64,000 nt of DNA from Streptomyces sp. NRRL B-1347 (GTDB taxonomy: Bacteria > Actinomycetota > Actinomycetes > Streptomycetales > Streptomycetaceae). The DNA lies in the NCBI RefSeq assembly GCF_000720325.1, contig NZ_JOJM01000006.1:143887-207886 (forward strand), read 5' to 3'. This document shows, piece by piece, positions 16,489 to 25,278 of this stretch. Under the pieces are notes generated by a model. The model did no database searches. It was not told the DNA's origin and was given only the letters and a program-made list of their open reading frames with translations. Made by a program: the position numbers and the translations under genes. Positions within the stretch are counted from its first letter, which is position 1. Every line of letters begins with the position of its first letter.

Positions 16489-17012
16489 GCACTCCCGTTG
16501 TCGGCATCGTCATGGGCTCCGACTCCGACTGGCCCGTCATGGAGGCCGCCGCCAAGGCCCTCGACGAGTTCGAGATCCCCTACGAGGTCGACGTCGTCTC
16601 CGCGCACCGCATGCCGCACGAGATGATCGCGTACGGCGAGCAGGCCGCGGAGCGCGGCCTGAAGGCGATCGTCGCGGGCGCGGGCGGCGCCGCGCACCTG
16701 CCCGGCATGCTGGCGTCGGTGACCCCGCTGCCCGTGATCGGCGTCCCGGTCCCGCTGAAGTACCTCGACGGCATGGACTCCCTGCTCTCCATCGTGCAGA
16801 TGCCCGCGGGCGTGCCGGTCGCGACGGTCTCGGTGGGCGGCGCGCGCAACGCGGGCCTGCTCGCCGCCCGGATGCTCGCCGCGCACGACCCCGAACTGCT
16901 CGGCCGGATGCGGGAGTTCCAGCAGGAGCTGAACGACCAGGCGACCGAGAAGGGCAAGCGCCTGCGCGCCAAGGTCGAGGGCGCGGGTTCCGGCTTCGGC
17001 TTCGGGAAGTGA
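16485..17012 (+). CDS. purE: N5-CAIR mutase (PurE)
   Basis: 175 residues. Class I PurE, converting N5-CAIR to CAIR, the step after PurK. The [10 protein letters not shown] and SAHRMPHEM motifs hold the catalytic serine and histidine, and [12 protein letters not shown] and [12 protein letters not shown] complete the active site. ATG at 16485 overlaps the purK stop. The C-terminus carries about 15 extra residues rich in Gly. It is followed 39 bases later by a dipeptidase gene on the same strand. Confidence 0.95.
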   Translation: MSTPVVGIVMGSDSDWPVMEAAAKALDEFEIPYEVDVVSAHRMPHEMIAYGEQAAERGLKAIVAGAGGAAHLPGMLASVTPLPVIGVPVPLKYLDGMDSLLSIVQMPAGVPVATVSVGGARNAGLLAARMLAAHDPELLGRMREFQQELNDQATEKGKRLRAKVEGAGSGFGFGK

Positions 17013-17051
17013 CCCCGTGACAGCGCGCGCGATCGACGGAACAGTGATCGC

Positions 17052-18248
17052 ATGACGAAGCTGCCCGACTCCCTGGACCGAGCCCGTTCCCTGCTCGCCG
17101 AGTTCCCCGTCGTGGACGGTCACAACGACCTGCCGTGGGCGCTGCGCGAGAAGGCCGGGTACGACCTCGACCGCCTGGACGTCGCCGCCGACCAGACGGG
17201 CCGGCTCCACACGGACCTGGCCCGGCTGCGCGCCGGCGGCGTCGGCGCGCAGTACTGGTCGGTGTACGTGCGCACCGACATGGCGGGCGACGACGCGGTC
17301 AGCGCGACGCTCGAACAGATCGACTGCGTGCGCAGGCTGCTCGACCGCCACCCGGCCGAGCTGCGCCGCGCGCTGACCGCCGCCGACATGGAGGCGGCCC
17401 GCGCGGAGGGCCGCATCGCGTCCCTGATGGGCGCCGAGGGCGGCCACTCGATCAACAACTCCCTCGCCACGCTGCGGGCGTTGTACGCGCTCGGCGTGCG
17501 CTACATGACGCTGACGCACAACGACAACATCGCCTGGGCGGACTCGGCGACGGACGCCCCGGGCGTCGGCGGCCTGTCCGCGTTCGGCCACGAGGTGGTC
17601 CGGGAGATGAACCGCCTCGGCATGCTGGTGGACCTCTCGCACGTGGCGGCGACCACGATGCGGGCGGCCCTGGACACCTCCGAGGCGCCGGTGATCTTCT
17701 CGCACTCCTCGGCGCGCGCGGTCTGCGACCACCCGCGCAACGTCCCGGACGACGTCCTGGAGCGGCTGCCCGCCAACGGCGGCGTGGCGATGGCGACCTT
17801 CGTCCCGAAGTTCGTCCTCCAGGCAGCGGTCGACTGGACCCTCGCGGCCGACGACAACATGCGGGCGCACGGCTTCCACCACCTGGACACCACCCCGGAG
17901 GCCATGAAGGTGCACGCGGCCTTCGAGGAGTCGACCCCGCGCCCGATCGCCACCGCCGCCACGGTCGCCGACCACCTCGACCACATGCGCGAGGTCGCGG
18001 GCATCGACCACATCGGCATCGGCGGGGACTACGACGGCACGGCGTTCACCCCGTCCGGCCTCGACGACGTCTCCGGCTATCCGAACCTCGTCGCGGAGCT
18101 CCTCGACCGCGGCTGGTCCGCGCCCGACCTCGCCAAGCTGACCTGGCAGAACGCGGTCCGGGTGCTCGGCGCGGCGGAGGACGTGGCCCGGGACGCCCAG
18201 GCCCGCAGGGGCCCGTCGATCGCGACCCTGGAGCAGCTGGACGGCTGA
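17052..18248 (+). CDS. M19-family membrane-dipeptidase-type metallopeptidase
   Basis: 398 residues; renal dipeptidase (M19) family. All expected binuclear zinc ligands are present: H24 and D26 in [10 protein letters not shown]129 in GAEGGHS, H197 in VDLSHV, H218 in FSHSSAR and D326 in GIGGDYDG. No signal peptide is seen, so it is probably cytoplasmic, cleaving dipeptides (family members also act on D-residue dipeptides). It follows purE by 39 bases and may share its transcript; a hairpin ends the unit. A degenerate paralogue lies at 22547-23668. Confidence 0.92.
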   Translation: MTKLPDSLDRARSLLAEFPVVDGHNDLPWALREKAGYDLDRLDVAADQTGRLHTDLARLRAGGVGAQYWSVYVRTDMAGDDAVSATLEQIDCVRRLLDRHPAELRRALTAADMEAARAEGRIASLMGAEGGHSINNSLATLRALYALGVRYMTLTHNDNIAWADSATDAPGVGGLSAFGHEVVREMNRLGMLVDLSHVAATTMRAALDTSEAPVIFSHSSARAVCDHPRNVPDDVLERLPANGGVAMATFVPKFVLQAAVDWTLAADDNMRAHGFHHLDTTPEAMKVHAAFEESTPRPIATAATVADHLDHMREVAGIDHIGIGGDYDGTAFTPSGLDDVSGYPNLVAELLDRGWSAPDLAKLTWQNAVRVLGAAEDVARDAQARRGPSIATLEQLDG

Positions 18249-18267
18249 CGGGGCGTCATCGGAGGTG

Positions 18268-18295
18268 AAGGGCGCGGCTCTTGGGCCGCGCCCTT
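18268..18295 (+). terminator. Hairpin terminator after dipeptidase
   Basis: AAGGGCGCGGC (18268-18278) pairs perfectly with GCCGCGCCCTT (18285-18295) around a six-base loop and is followed by a short T run. It starts 20 bases after the stop codon and ends the purK-purE-dipeptidase unit. Confidence 0.85.
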
Positions 18296-18311
18296 TCGCC
18301 GTCCTTCATTC

Positions 18312-18340
18312 TTGAACGATCAGTCCATATGGGTTACCGT
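18312..18340 (+). promoter_or_regulatory. Candidate vegetative promoter of the alpha/beta-hydrolase gene
   Basis: TTGAAC (18312-18317), exactly 17 bases, TACCGT (18335-18340), in a locally AT-richer patch. The start codon is at 18391, leaving a leader of about 45 bases with GAGGAG before the ATG. Confidence 0.65.
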
Positions 18341-18390
18341 CCTCGCAGGGGTAATGAACTGAGCAGTCCAAAACTCTCCGAGGAGACGTC

Positions 18391-19311
18391 ATGTCCGACA
18401 CCGCGAACACCGTGCCCACCGACGAGGAGCTGGCCCGTTCCCTGGAGGGCGACTTCACCAGCGCGCACGCCGAGGTGAACGGCGTCCGGCTGCACTACGT
18501 GGCGGGCGGCAGCGGCGACCCGCTCGTCCTGCTCGGCGGCTGGCCGCAGACCTGGTGGCAGTTCCACAAGGTCATGCCGGCCCTCGCGCGCCGCTACCGC
18601 GTCATCGCCGTGGACCTGCGCGGCATGGGCGGCTCGTCGAAGCCCGCGTCCGGCTACGACAAGAAGACGATGGCCCAGGACGTGTACGAGCTGGTCCGCC
18701 ACCTCGGCCACGACCGCGTGCACGTCGCCGGGCACGACATCGGCGCGATGGTCGCCCACTCCTTCGCCGCCAACCACCCCGAGGCCACCCGGAAGCTGGC
18801 CCTCCTGGACGTGGCGCACCCGGACCCGAGCCTGCGCGGGCTCACCCTGCTCCCGGCCGTCGACGCCGGGACCGACTGGGAGACCGCTCCCGGCATCTAC
18901 CTGTGGTGGTTCGCGTTCAACCAGGTCAAGGGCCTGCCGGAGCGACTGCTCGACGGCCGGATCGGCATCCTCAACGACTGGCTCTTCGGCTACATGCTCA
19001 AGGACCAGTCCTCGATCGACGAGCGCTCGCGCGCGGTGTACGCCGCGGCCTACGCCACGCCCGACGCGATGCGCGCGGGCAACGCCTGGTACCAGTCGTT
19101 CCTGCGGGACATCGACGACTTCGAGACGTACGACCGGGTGAGCGCCCCCGTCCTCGCGCTCGCGGGCCACCACAACTACGACTACCTGAGCGCCGTCCTG
19201 CCCGGCCACGCCTCGGACGTCCGCGTCGAGCGGATCGCGGACAGCGGCCACTACCTCCCCGAGGAGCAGCCGGAGCAGGTGACGGCGGAGCTGACGGAGT
19301 TCTTCGGCTGA
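18391..19311 (+). CDS. Alpha/beta-hydrolase, epoxide-hydrolase/dehalogenase type
   Basis: 306 residues. The nucleophile elbow reads AGHDIGAM with Asp116 as nucleophile, the mark of epoxide hydrolases and haloalkane/haloacetate dehalogenases rather than serine hydrolases. VDLRGMGGSSKP is the usual segment before the elbow, and SGHYLPEEQPEQV carries the catalytic histidine. The oxyanion motif, usually HGxP, reads GGWPQTW here, an unusual change that may affect catalysis. No signal peptide; cytoplasmic. ATG 18391 follows GAGGAGACGTC. The gene stands alone between a terminator and a decayed GNAT gene. The substrate is unknown. Confidence 0.85.
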   Translation: MSDTANTVPTDEELARSLEGDFTSAHAEVNGVRLHYVAGGSGDPLVLLGGWPQTWWQFHKVMPALARRYRVIAVDLRGMGGSSKPASGYDKKTMAQDVYELVRHLGHDRVHVAGHDIGAMVAHSFAANHPEATRKLALLDVAHPDPSLRGLTLLPAVDAGTDWETAPGIYLWWFAFNQVKGLPERLLDGRIGILNDWLFGYMLKDQSSIDERSRAVYAAAYATPDAMRAGNAWYQSFLRDIDDFETYDRVSAPVLALAGHHNYDYLSAVLPGHASDVRVERIADSGHYLPEEQPEQVTAELTEFFG

Positions 19312-19317
19312 GGGGCC

Positions 19318-19697
19318 CTAGCGGGCGTCCCGCCACATCAGCCAAACCGGCCGGGCGTCGAGCGGCAGGCTCAGCTCGCGCCGCACCGCGAAGCCGAAGT
19401 GCTCGTAGAACGGGATGTTGTCGGCCTTGGACGACTCCAGGTAGGCGGGCCTGCCCTCCGCGTCGGCGACGGCAGCCAGAAGGAGGCGCCCGAACCGGTC
19501 CGCTCGCACAGGCCGTTGGGCCCGTAGTGGCGCGTGTAGAGCGTGGCGAAGTACCGCTCCAGGCGCTCCTCGCGGGTGCTGTCGTCGGGGAACAGCCACC
19601 GCATCATCGGGTCGGTCGCGAAGGCCCGGGTCAGCGTCGCGCTGAGCGCGGGGACGTCATCGGCGTTGACGGTCCTGGGAGTTGGTGTAAGAGCCAT
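19318..19697 (-). pseudogene. GNAT-family acetyltransferase, internally deleted and frameshifted
   Basis: The N-terminal part reads well from ATG 19697: TPRTVNADDVPALSATLTRA to SGASFWLPS, the usual start of a GNAT protein of about 200 residues. After about base 19475 that frame becomes nonsense, while another minus-strand frame carries the family C-terminus: DAEGRPAYLESSKADNIPFY and EHFGFAVRRELSLPLD, ending at 19318. The middle part, which should hold the acetyl-CoA-binding motif A (Q/RxxGxG/A), is absent. An internal deletion of roughly 80-90 codons combined with a frameshift explains this. It is read here as a pseudogene; a sequencing error alone cannot restore the missing middle. Confidence 0.8.
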
Positions 19698-19768
19698 GTG
19701 GCTGATTGTGCAGATCGGGTGATCGTCCGGTGGGGCGGGGGTCCCCAACTCGCCTGCCCCACACGGCA

Positions 19769-19804
19769 GTCGCCCCCTTCCCGCGGCTGCGGAAAGGGGG
19801 CGAC
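19769..19804 (-). terminator. Hairpin terminator after acyl-CoA dehydrogenase
   Basis: GTCGCCCCCTT-C-CCGC (19769-19784) pairs with GCGG-A-AAGGGGGCGAC (19789-19804): 15 pairs with one mismatch and a four-base loop, ten bases beyond the stop of the minus-strand gene. Confidence 0.85.
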
Positions 19805-19814
19805 GCGAGCGGTG

Positions 19815-20972
19815 TTACGGCAGGTTGCGTGCCATCACGATCCGCTGCACCTGATTCGTGCCTTCGTAAATCTGCGTGATCTTGGCGTCGCGCATCATGC
19901 GCTCGACCGGGTAGTCACGGGTGTAGCCGTAGCCGCCGAGGAGCTGGACGGCGTCCGTGGTGACCTCCATGGCGATGTCGGAGGCGAAGCACTTGGCCGC
20001 GGCGCCGAGGTAGGTGAGGTCGGCGTCGCCGCGCTCGGAGGCGGCCGCGGCCTGGTAGGTCAGGGCGCGGGCGGCGGAGATCTTCATCGCCATGTCGGCG
20101 AGCATGAACTGGATGCCCTGGAAGTCGGCGATCGGCTTGCCGAACTGCTTGCGCTCCTGGACGTAGCCCTTGCCGTAGTCCAGGGCGCCCTGGGCGATGC
20201 CGAGGGCCTGGGCGGCGATCGTGATGCGGGTGTGGTCGAGCGTCTTCATCGCCGTGGCGAAGCCCGTGCCCTCCTCGCCGATCATGCGGTCGGCGGGGAT
20301 GCGGACGTTGTCCAGGTAGACCTCGCGGGTCGGCGAGCCCTTGATGCCGAGCTTCTTCTCCGGGGCGCCGAAGGAGACGCCCTCGTCGCCCTTCTCCACG
20401 ACGAAGGCGCTGATGCCCTTGGAGCGCTTCTCGGGGTCGGTGACGGCCATGACCGTGTAGTAGTCGGAGACGCCCGCGTTGGTGATCCAGCGCTTCACGC
20501 CGTTCAGCACGTAGGAGTCGCCGTCGCGCACGGCCTTGGTCTTCATGCCCGCCGCGTCCGAGCCCGCGTCCGGCTCCGAGAGGCAGTACGAGAACATGCC
20601 GTCGCCCTTGGCCAGCGGCGTCATGTACTTCTTCTTCAGCTCCTCGGAGCCGGAGAGGATCACGGGCAGCGAGCCCAGCTTGTTCACGGCCGGGATGAGG
20701 GAGGACGACGCGCAGACGCGGGCCACCTCCTCGATCACGATGACCGTGGCGAGCGCGTCGGCGCCCGCGCCGCCGTAGCTCTCCGGTACGTGCACCGCGT
20801 GCAGGTCGGCGGCCACCAGGGCGTCCAGGGCCTCCTGCGGGAAGCGGGACTCCTCGTCGACGGCGGCGGCGAACGGCGCGATCTTCGACTCGGCGAGCGA
20901 GCGGATCGTGTCGCGGAGCATGACGTGCTCCTCGGACGGGCGGTACAGGTCGAAGTCAGCCGATCCGGCCAA
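19815..20972 (-). CDS. Acyl-CoA dehydrogenase
   Basis: 385 residues, full family length. FAD/substrate signatures: YCLSEPDAGSDAAGMKTKA (ACADs signature 1) and QLLGGYGYTRDYPVERMMRD (signature 2). The catalytic base is the glutamate in QIYEGTNQVQRIV. It should oxidise acyl-CoA to enoyl-CoA, passing electrons to ETF, in fatty-acid or branched-chain amino-acid breakdown. The start is TTG at 20972; no in-frame ATG or GTG fits the family N-terminus, and a GAGAG/GGAG site lies just upstream. Its position near purK/purE matches fadE25 (Rv3274c) in M. tuberculosis. Confidence 0.93.
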   Translation of the reverse strand: MAGSADFDLYRPSEEHVMLRDTIRSLAESKIAPFAAAVDEESRFPQEALDALVAADLHAVHVPESYGGAGADALATVIVIEEVARVCASSSLIPAVNKLGSLPVILSGSEELKKKYMTPLAKGDGMFSYCLSEPDAGSDAAGMKTKAVRDGDSYVLNGVKRWITNAGVSDYYTVMAVTDPEKRSKGISAFVVEKGDEGVSFGAPEKKLGIKGSPTREVYLDNVRIPADRMIGEEGTGFATAMKTLDHTRITIAAQALGIAQGALDYGKGYVQERKQFGKPIADFQGIQFMLADMAMKISAARALTYQAAAASERGDADLTYLGAAAKCFASDIAMEVTTDAVQLLGGYGYTRDYPVERMMRDAKITQIYEGTNQVQRIVMARNLP

Positions 20973-21020
20973 GGTCTCTCACGCTCCAAGGACGCTGTGG
21001 ACGCTAGTCACCCTTGCTAA

Positions 21021-21034
21021 TTACCGTTAAGTAA
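21021..21034. promoter_or_regulatory. Inverted repeat TTAC-N6-GTAA in the acyl-CoA dehydrogenase promoter region
   Basis: TTAC (21021-21024) and GTAA (21031-21034) lie in an AT-rich island about 50 bases upstream of the acyl-CoA dehydrogenase start, in the space divergent from UDP-glucose dehydrogenase. The layout resembles operators of TetR-type fatty-acid regulators, but no regulator gene is adjacent. Confidence 0.35.
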
Positions 21035-21192
21035 CACGATGGGTACCCGAAGTTTAGGGCGCCGTCCGCGCCACCGATACGTGAGCTTGACGACAGGGGG
21101 AATCGTGCCCGGTGAGAGCCCCGGGCACGCCTGACCGCGGCCCGACTATGCTCGGGCAGCGCACCCCGGCCAGTACACCCCTGGAGCACCTC

Positions 21193-22518
21193 ATGGCCCT
21201 GAAGATCACCGTGATCGGCACCGGCTACCTCGGCGCCACGCACGCCGCGGCCATGGCGGAGCTCGGCTTCGAGGTCCTCGGGCTCGACGTCGTGCCGGAG
21301 AAGATCGAGATGCTCACACGGGGCGAGGTCCCCATGTACGAGCCGGGCCTCGAAGACCTCCTGCGCGCCCACGTCCAGGGCATCGAGGGCGCCACCGGCC
21401 GACTGCGCTTCACCATGGACTGGGCGGAGGTCGCCGAGTTCGGCGACGTCCACTTCATCTGTGTCAACACCCCCCAGAAGCACGGCGAGTACGCCTGCGA
21501 CATGAGCTACGTCGACGCCGCCTTCTCCTCCCTCGCCCCACACCTGCGGCCGGGCGCGCTGGTCGTCGGCAAGTCGACGGTGCCGGTCGGCTCGGCGCAG
21601 CGCCTGTCCGCGCTGCTGCCCGAGGGCACGGAGCTGGCGTGGAACCCGGAGTTCCTGCGCGAGGGCTTCGCCGTGAACGACACGCTGCACCCGGACCGGA
21701 TCGTGGTCGGCGTGGACAGCGAGCGGGCCGAGAAGCTGCTGCGCGACGTGTACGCGAAGCCGGTCGCCGAGGGCGCGCCCTTCGTCGTGACGGACTTCCC
21801 GACGGCCGAGCTCGTGAAGACCTCCGCCAACTCCTTCCTCGCCACGAAGATCTCCTTCATCAACGCCATGGCCGAGGTGTGCGAGGCCGCGGGCGGCGAC
21901 GTGGTGAGGCTGGCCGAGGCGCTCGGGTACGACGACCGCATCGGCGCCAAGTTCCTGCGCGCCGGGATCGGCTTCGGCGGCGGCTGTCTGCCCAAGGACA
22001 TCCGCGCGTTCATGGCGCGCGCCGGCGAGCTGGGCGCCGACCAGGCCCTCACCTTCCTGCGCGAGGTCGACTCCATCAACATGCGCCGCCGCGGGCACAT
22101 GGTGGAGCTGGCCCGCGAGGCCGTCGGCGGCGGCTCCTTCCTCGGCAAGCGGGTGGCCGTGCTCGGCGCGACGTTCAAGCCGGACTCGGACGACGTGCGC
22201 GACTCGCCCGCCCTGAACGTGGCCGGGCAGATCCACCTCCAGGGCGGCCAGGTCACCGTCTACGACCCCAAGGGCATGGACAACGCCCGCCGCCTCTTCC
22301 CGACGCTCGGGTACGCCGCGTCCGCCGAGGAGGCGGTCCGCGGCGCCGACGTCGTCCTGCACCTCACGGAGTGGCGGGAGTTCCGCGACCTCGACCCCGA
22401 GGCGCTCGGCGCCGTGACGGGGCACCGGGTGCTGCTCGACGGGCGCAACGCCCTCGACCCGGAGGCCTGGCGCGCCGCGGGCTGGACCTACCGGGCCATG
22501 GGCAGGCCCGCGGCCTGA
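21193..22518 (+). CDS. UDP-glucose 6-dehydrogenase
   Basis: 441 residues; oxidises UDP-glucose to UDP-glucuronate with NAD. The N-terminal Rossmann motif is VIGTGYLGATHA. The middle domain contains NPEFLREGFAVNDTLHPDR and ELVKTSANSFLATKISFINA. The catalytic cysteine is in GIGFGGGCLPKD, and the C-terminal domain has GATFKPDSDDVRDSPAL. ATG 21193 has GGAGCACCTC upstream. UDP-glucuronate can serve teichuronic-acid-type wall polymers or other exopolysaccharides; the cluster of LCP ligases just downstream makes that attractive. A -10-like TATGCT at 21146-21151 could start its transcript. Confidence 0.94.
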   Translation: MALKITVIGTGYLGATHAAAMAELGFEVLGLDVVPEKIEMLTRGEVPMYEPGLEDLLRAHVQGIEGATGRLRFTMDWAEVAEFGDVHFICVNTPQKHGEYACDMSYVDAAFSSLAPHLRPGALVVGKSTVPVGSAQRLSALLPEGTELAWNPEFLREGFAVNDTLHPDRIVVGVDSERAEKLLRDVYAKPVAEGAPFVVTDFPTAELVKTSANSFLATKISFINAMAEVCEAAGGDVVRLAEALGYDDRIGAKFLRAGIGFGGGCLPKDIRAFMARAGELGADQALTFLREVDSINMRRRGHMVELAREAVGGGSFLGKRVAVLGATFKPDSDDVRDSPALNVAGQIHLQGGQVTVYDPKGMDNARRLFPTLGYAASAEEAVRGADVVLHLTEWREFRDLDPEALGAVTGHRVLLDGRNALDPEAWRAAGWTYRAMGRPAA

Positions 22519-22546
22519 CGCGGCCCCCGGCGCCCGCCCGTCCCGG

Positions 22547-23668
22547 CTAGCCGTCGAGGCGGCTGATCGTCGCCGTCGACGCCTCCCTGCGCTCCCGCGC
22601 GGCCCGGGCCGTGAAGTCCGCACCGCGCAGCACGCGTTGTACGTTGCCCCAGGTGAGCGCCCCGATCTCGGCGTCGCTCCAGCCCTGCCCGAGCAGCTCG
22701 GCGACGAGCCGCGGGAAGCGCGAGGCGTCGTCGAGCTCCTCGGGGTGCGCGGCCGTGGTGTCGTACGTCCCGGCGATCCCGACGCACTCCGGCCCGGCGA
22801 TCCGGCGCACGTGCTCCAGATGGCTCACGACGTCCCGCACCGAGGTCCCCGTCTGCTCGGCCGCGAGCGGCACCAGACACAGGCCCTTGGCCGCGCCCAC
22901 GGCGGCGAGGAGCTCGTCGCCGAGGTTCGCGGGGTGCTCGCGCAGCGCCCGCGCCCCGGACCGGGTGAAGAGGACCGGCGCCCTGGACACCGTGAGCACC
23001 CGCCGCGCGGTCCCCTCCGGCGCCCCGGACAGATCGGCGAGGACGCCGAGCCGGTTCATCTCCCGTACGACCTCCTCGCCGAAGGCGCTCAGGCCGTCCC
23101 CGCCCGCCCACGACGTGTCGGCGAGCGTGAGGACGCTCAGGCCGAGCGCGTGCAGCGAGCGCAGCGCGCCCAGGGAGTCGCCGATGGCGCGGGCGCTCGC
23201 CGGGCCGACGACGGTGGCGATCCGGCCGTGGTTGCGGGCGTCGGCGGCCTCGGACGCGTCCCGGGCGAGCCGCAGGTCGTCCCCGTGGCGGGTGACGACG
23301 TGCCGCACCAGGTCGAGCTGTTCGAGGGTCGCGCTGACCGCGCGGTCACCGGCGATCTCCTCGGGTACGTGCAGCGACCAGAACTGCGCGCCGACGCCAC
23401 CCGCTCTCAGCCTTGGCACATCGGTCTCCAAACAGCTGTCTCCGGACTCCAGGTCGCAGTACGGCAGGCCCCGCAGGGCCCAGGGCAGGCCGCTGTAGCC
23501 GTCGGCGACGGGATGCTCGGCCAGCAGGGCGCGGGCCTTGGTGGCGGCCTCGTCGAGGCGCGCGTCCGGTTCGGGCTCGGCCGCCCCGGCGCCTGGTACG
23601 GCCTCCGGGAGCCGGTCGAGCTCCCCGGCCTCGGCGGTGGTGTCGAATTCGTCCTGCAGGTCCGCCAT
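22547..23668 (-). CDS. M19 dipeptidase paralogue lacking all metal ligands (pseudoenzyme)
   Basis: 373 residues, alignable along its length with the dipeptidase at 17052-18248: shared [44 protein letters not shown], and LVAELLGQGWSDAEIGALTW. Yet every zinc ligand is replaced: H24 to Y58 and D26 to G60 (DGYSGLPW), E129 to A157, H197 to G215 (ADLSG), H218 to R236 (LFTRSG), D326 to T301 (GIAGTYDT). A 45-residue acidic N-terminal extension precedes the domain. The reading frame is intact, so it is not simply decaying; a binding or regulatory role is possible. ATG 23668 is the first residue of MADLQDEF. Confidence 0.85.
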   Translation of the reverse strand: MADLQDEFDTTAEAGELDRLPEAVPGAGAAEPEPDARLDEAATKARALLAEHPVADGYSGLPWALRGLPYCDLESGDSCLETDVPRLRAGGVGAQFWSLHVPEEIAGDRAVSATLEQLDLVRHVVTRHGDDLRLARDASEAADARNHGRIATVVGPASARAIGDSLGALRSLHALGLSVLTLADTSWAGGDGLSAFGEEVVREMNRLGVLADLSGAPEGTARRVLTVSRAPVLFTRSGARALREHPANLGDELLAAVGAAKGLCLVPLAAEQTGTSVRDVVSHLEHVRRIAGPECVGIAGTYDTTAAHPEELDDASRFPRLVAELLGQGWSDAEIGALTWGNVQRVLRGADFTARAARERREASTATISRLDG

Positions 23669-23777
23669 GACAGCTCCGCGGTCCGGTGGGCACTTTCTCG
23701 CTGGTCCACCACCGTCGCACGGAGAGCGCCGGGCTTCGCGGCGGGCGGGGCGTTCGGGGTATGCCGCCGCCGGAACG

Positions 23778-23814
23778 CCGCGGGCCCCGCCGTCGGTGAC
23801 GGCGGGGCCCGCGG
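23778..23814 (-). terminator. Perfect hairpin terminator after LCP gene 1
   Basis: A 17-base arm at 23778-23794 pairs without mismatch with 23798-23814 around a three-base loop, 16 bases beyond the stop of the minus-strand LCP gene and before the M19 paralogue start. Confidence 0.88.
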
Positions 23815-23829
23815 GCTTCGGGTGTCCGG

Positions 23830-25149
23830 TCAGCTGCCCGACACGGTCACCTTCTCGTCGTTGTTGAGCTGCTCGACGAGCTGCTTGACCTTCGCCTTGT
23901 CCCAGACGAGGTTGCTGCCGACCGAGCCCGAGATCGGCATGTTCATGGACTTGCCGTCGCCGCCCGTGATGCCCTTCATCGCCCAGAACATCGACGCCAC
24001 GTCGAACAGGCCCATGTCCTTGTCGACGATCAGCGTGTCCAGGCCCGCGCCCATCGTGGGGTAGAGCTTGAACGGATTCATGACGGTGCCGGGCGTCGCC
24101 ACCTGGTGGGCGAGGGCCGAGAGGAACTTCTGCTGGTTCTTCGTACGCTCCAGGTCGCTGCCGAAGGCGTGCCGGGTGCGGACGAAGGCGAGCGCCTCCT
24201 GGCCGCTCAGCTTCTGCTTGCCCGCCTTGAAGTCGGCGCCCGACCACTTGTCCTTGAAGTCCTTCGGGATGTTCATCTCGACGCCGCCGACCGAGTCCAC
24301 GATCTTCGCGAAGCCGCCGAAGCCGATCTCCGCGTAGTGGTCGATGCGCAGGCCCGTGTTGGCCTCGACGGTACGGACGAGCAGCTCGGGGCCGTCCTCG
24401 GCGTACGCGGCGTTCAGCTTCGTCTGGCGGCCCGTGGCCGGGTAGAGCTTGCCGGACTCGGCGCCCTTGAAGGACGGGATCGTGACGTTCGAGTCGCGCG
24501 GCAGCGAGATCATCGTGTTCCCGCCGTCGTCCGCGACGTGCAGGATCATCATCGAGTCGGTGCGCTTGCCCTCGGCGGAGCCGGTGTGGAGCTTCTTCTT
24601 CTCCTCGTCGGACATGCCCGCGCGGCTGTCCGAGCCGACGATCAGGTAGTTCGTGCCCTTGCCGCCCGCGGGCCGCTCGATCACCTTCGACAGGTCGACC
24701 TCGCGCTTGAGCTTGGAGTCCGCCCAGAAGTACGTGCTCACGGAGACCACGATCAGCACGGCGAGGAACGTGACCAGGCCCCAGGTGATCCGCTTCTTCC
24801 AGTTCACCGGGGGCTTCGGGCGCGGCGGGGCCTGCGGGCCGCGCGGTCCCTGGGGGCCGCCGGGGGCCTGGCCGCGGCCGGACGGCTGGCCGTACACCTG
24901 TCCGGTGTTGTAGCCGCTGTCGTAGCCCTCGGGGCCGCCGGGGCCCTGGGCGTGCTGCTGGCCCGGCTGGGCCCGCTGGTCGCGGTACAGGTCGTCGTAC
25001 ACGTCGTCGTCGTACGAGGGCTGGCGCGGGACCCCGTCGGGCCGCTGGACGTGGCGCATCACGCGGGCGCCGTCGGGCTGTGCGCTGCCGCTGCCGTACC
25101 CGTGACGGTCTCCGTTGTTGCCGTTCCGCGCGTCTGGCCAATCGCTCAT
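23830..25149 (-). CDS. LytR-CpsA-Psr (LCP) family cell-wall glycopolymer ligase, copy 1
   Basis: 439 residues. A cytoplasmic tail of about 115 residues rich in Gly, Pro and Gln precedes one transmembrane helix (ITWGLVTFLAVLIVVSVSTYF). The extracellular LCP domain follows with its conserved polyprenyl-phosphate-binding motifs: YLIVGSDSR, RTDSMMILHV, MISLPRDS, INAAYAEDG-like (LNAAYAEDGPELLV), and FVRTRHAFGSDLERTKNQQ. LCP proteins transfer lipid-linked glycopolymers to peptidoglycan. There is no LytR_C domain at the end, unlike three of the other copies. ATG 25149 has little ribosome-site signal. It is the first of five LCP genes on this strand within 10.2 kb and is divergent from a thioesterase. 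Confidence 0.92.
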   Translation of the reverse strand: MSDWPDARNGNNGDRHGYGSGSAQPDGARVMRHVQRPDGVPRQPSYDDDVYDDLYRDQRAQPGQQHAQGPGGPEGYDSGYNTGQVYGQPSGRGQAPGGPQGPRGPQAPPRPKPPVNWKKRITWGLVTFLAVLIVVSVSTYFWADSKLKREVDLSKVIERPAGGKGTNYLIVGSDSRAGMSDEEKKKLHTGSAEGKRTDSMMILHVADDGGNTMISLPRDSNVTIPSFKGAESGKLYPATGRQTKLNAAYAEDGPELLVRTVEANTGLRIDHYAEIGFGGFAKIVDSVGGVEMNIPKDFKDKWSGADFKAGKQKLSGQEALAFVRTRHAFGSDLERTKNQQKFLSALAHQVATPGTVMNPFKLYPTMGAGLDTLIVDKDMGLFDVASMFWAMKGITGGDGKSMNMPISGSVGSNLVWDKAKVKQLVEQLNNDEKVTVSGS

Positions 25150-25265
25150 GTGGCTTAGTGTGCAGTGCCGCACGCCGTGCCTTACAGGGAGGGCGTGATT
25201 TCGGGTCACGCCTGTTGCAGAGCTGTGGCAATGCGCCCGTAACCGGCACAGTGCCCCCGCCGACA

Positions 25266-25278
25266 TAGGGTGGAGGGC
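25266..25278 (+). promoter_or_regulatory. -10 element of a probable leaderless thioesterase transcript
   Basis: TAGGGT at 25266-25271 ends seven bases before ATG 25279. A GGAGG overlaps this spacer but is only three bases from the ATG, so initiation on a leaderless message is plausible. Confidence 0.45.

Noticed and set aside
16461..18011. Minus-strand frame of 516 codons opposite purE and the dipeptidase
   Set aside because: His/Arg/Val/Gly-rich antisense shadow; both plus-strand genes are firmly identified.
19371..19748. Two separate small genes at the GNAT locus
   Set aside because: The two frames carry the beginning and end of one GNAT protein, so a single broken gene is the simpler reading.
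22547..25249. Single 900-codon minus-strand frame spanning the M19 paralogue and LCP copy 1
   Set aside because: Only the last 373 codons have protein-like composition. The rest overlaps LCP copy 1 in another frame.
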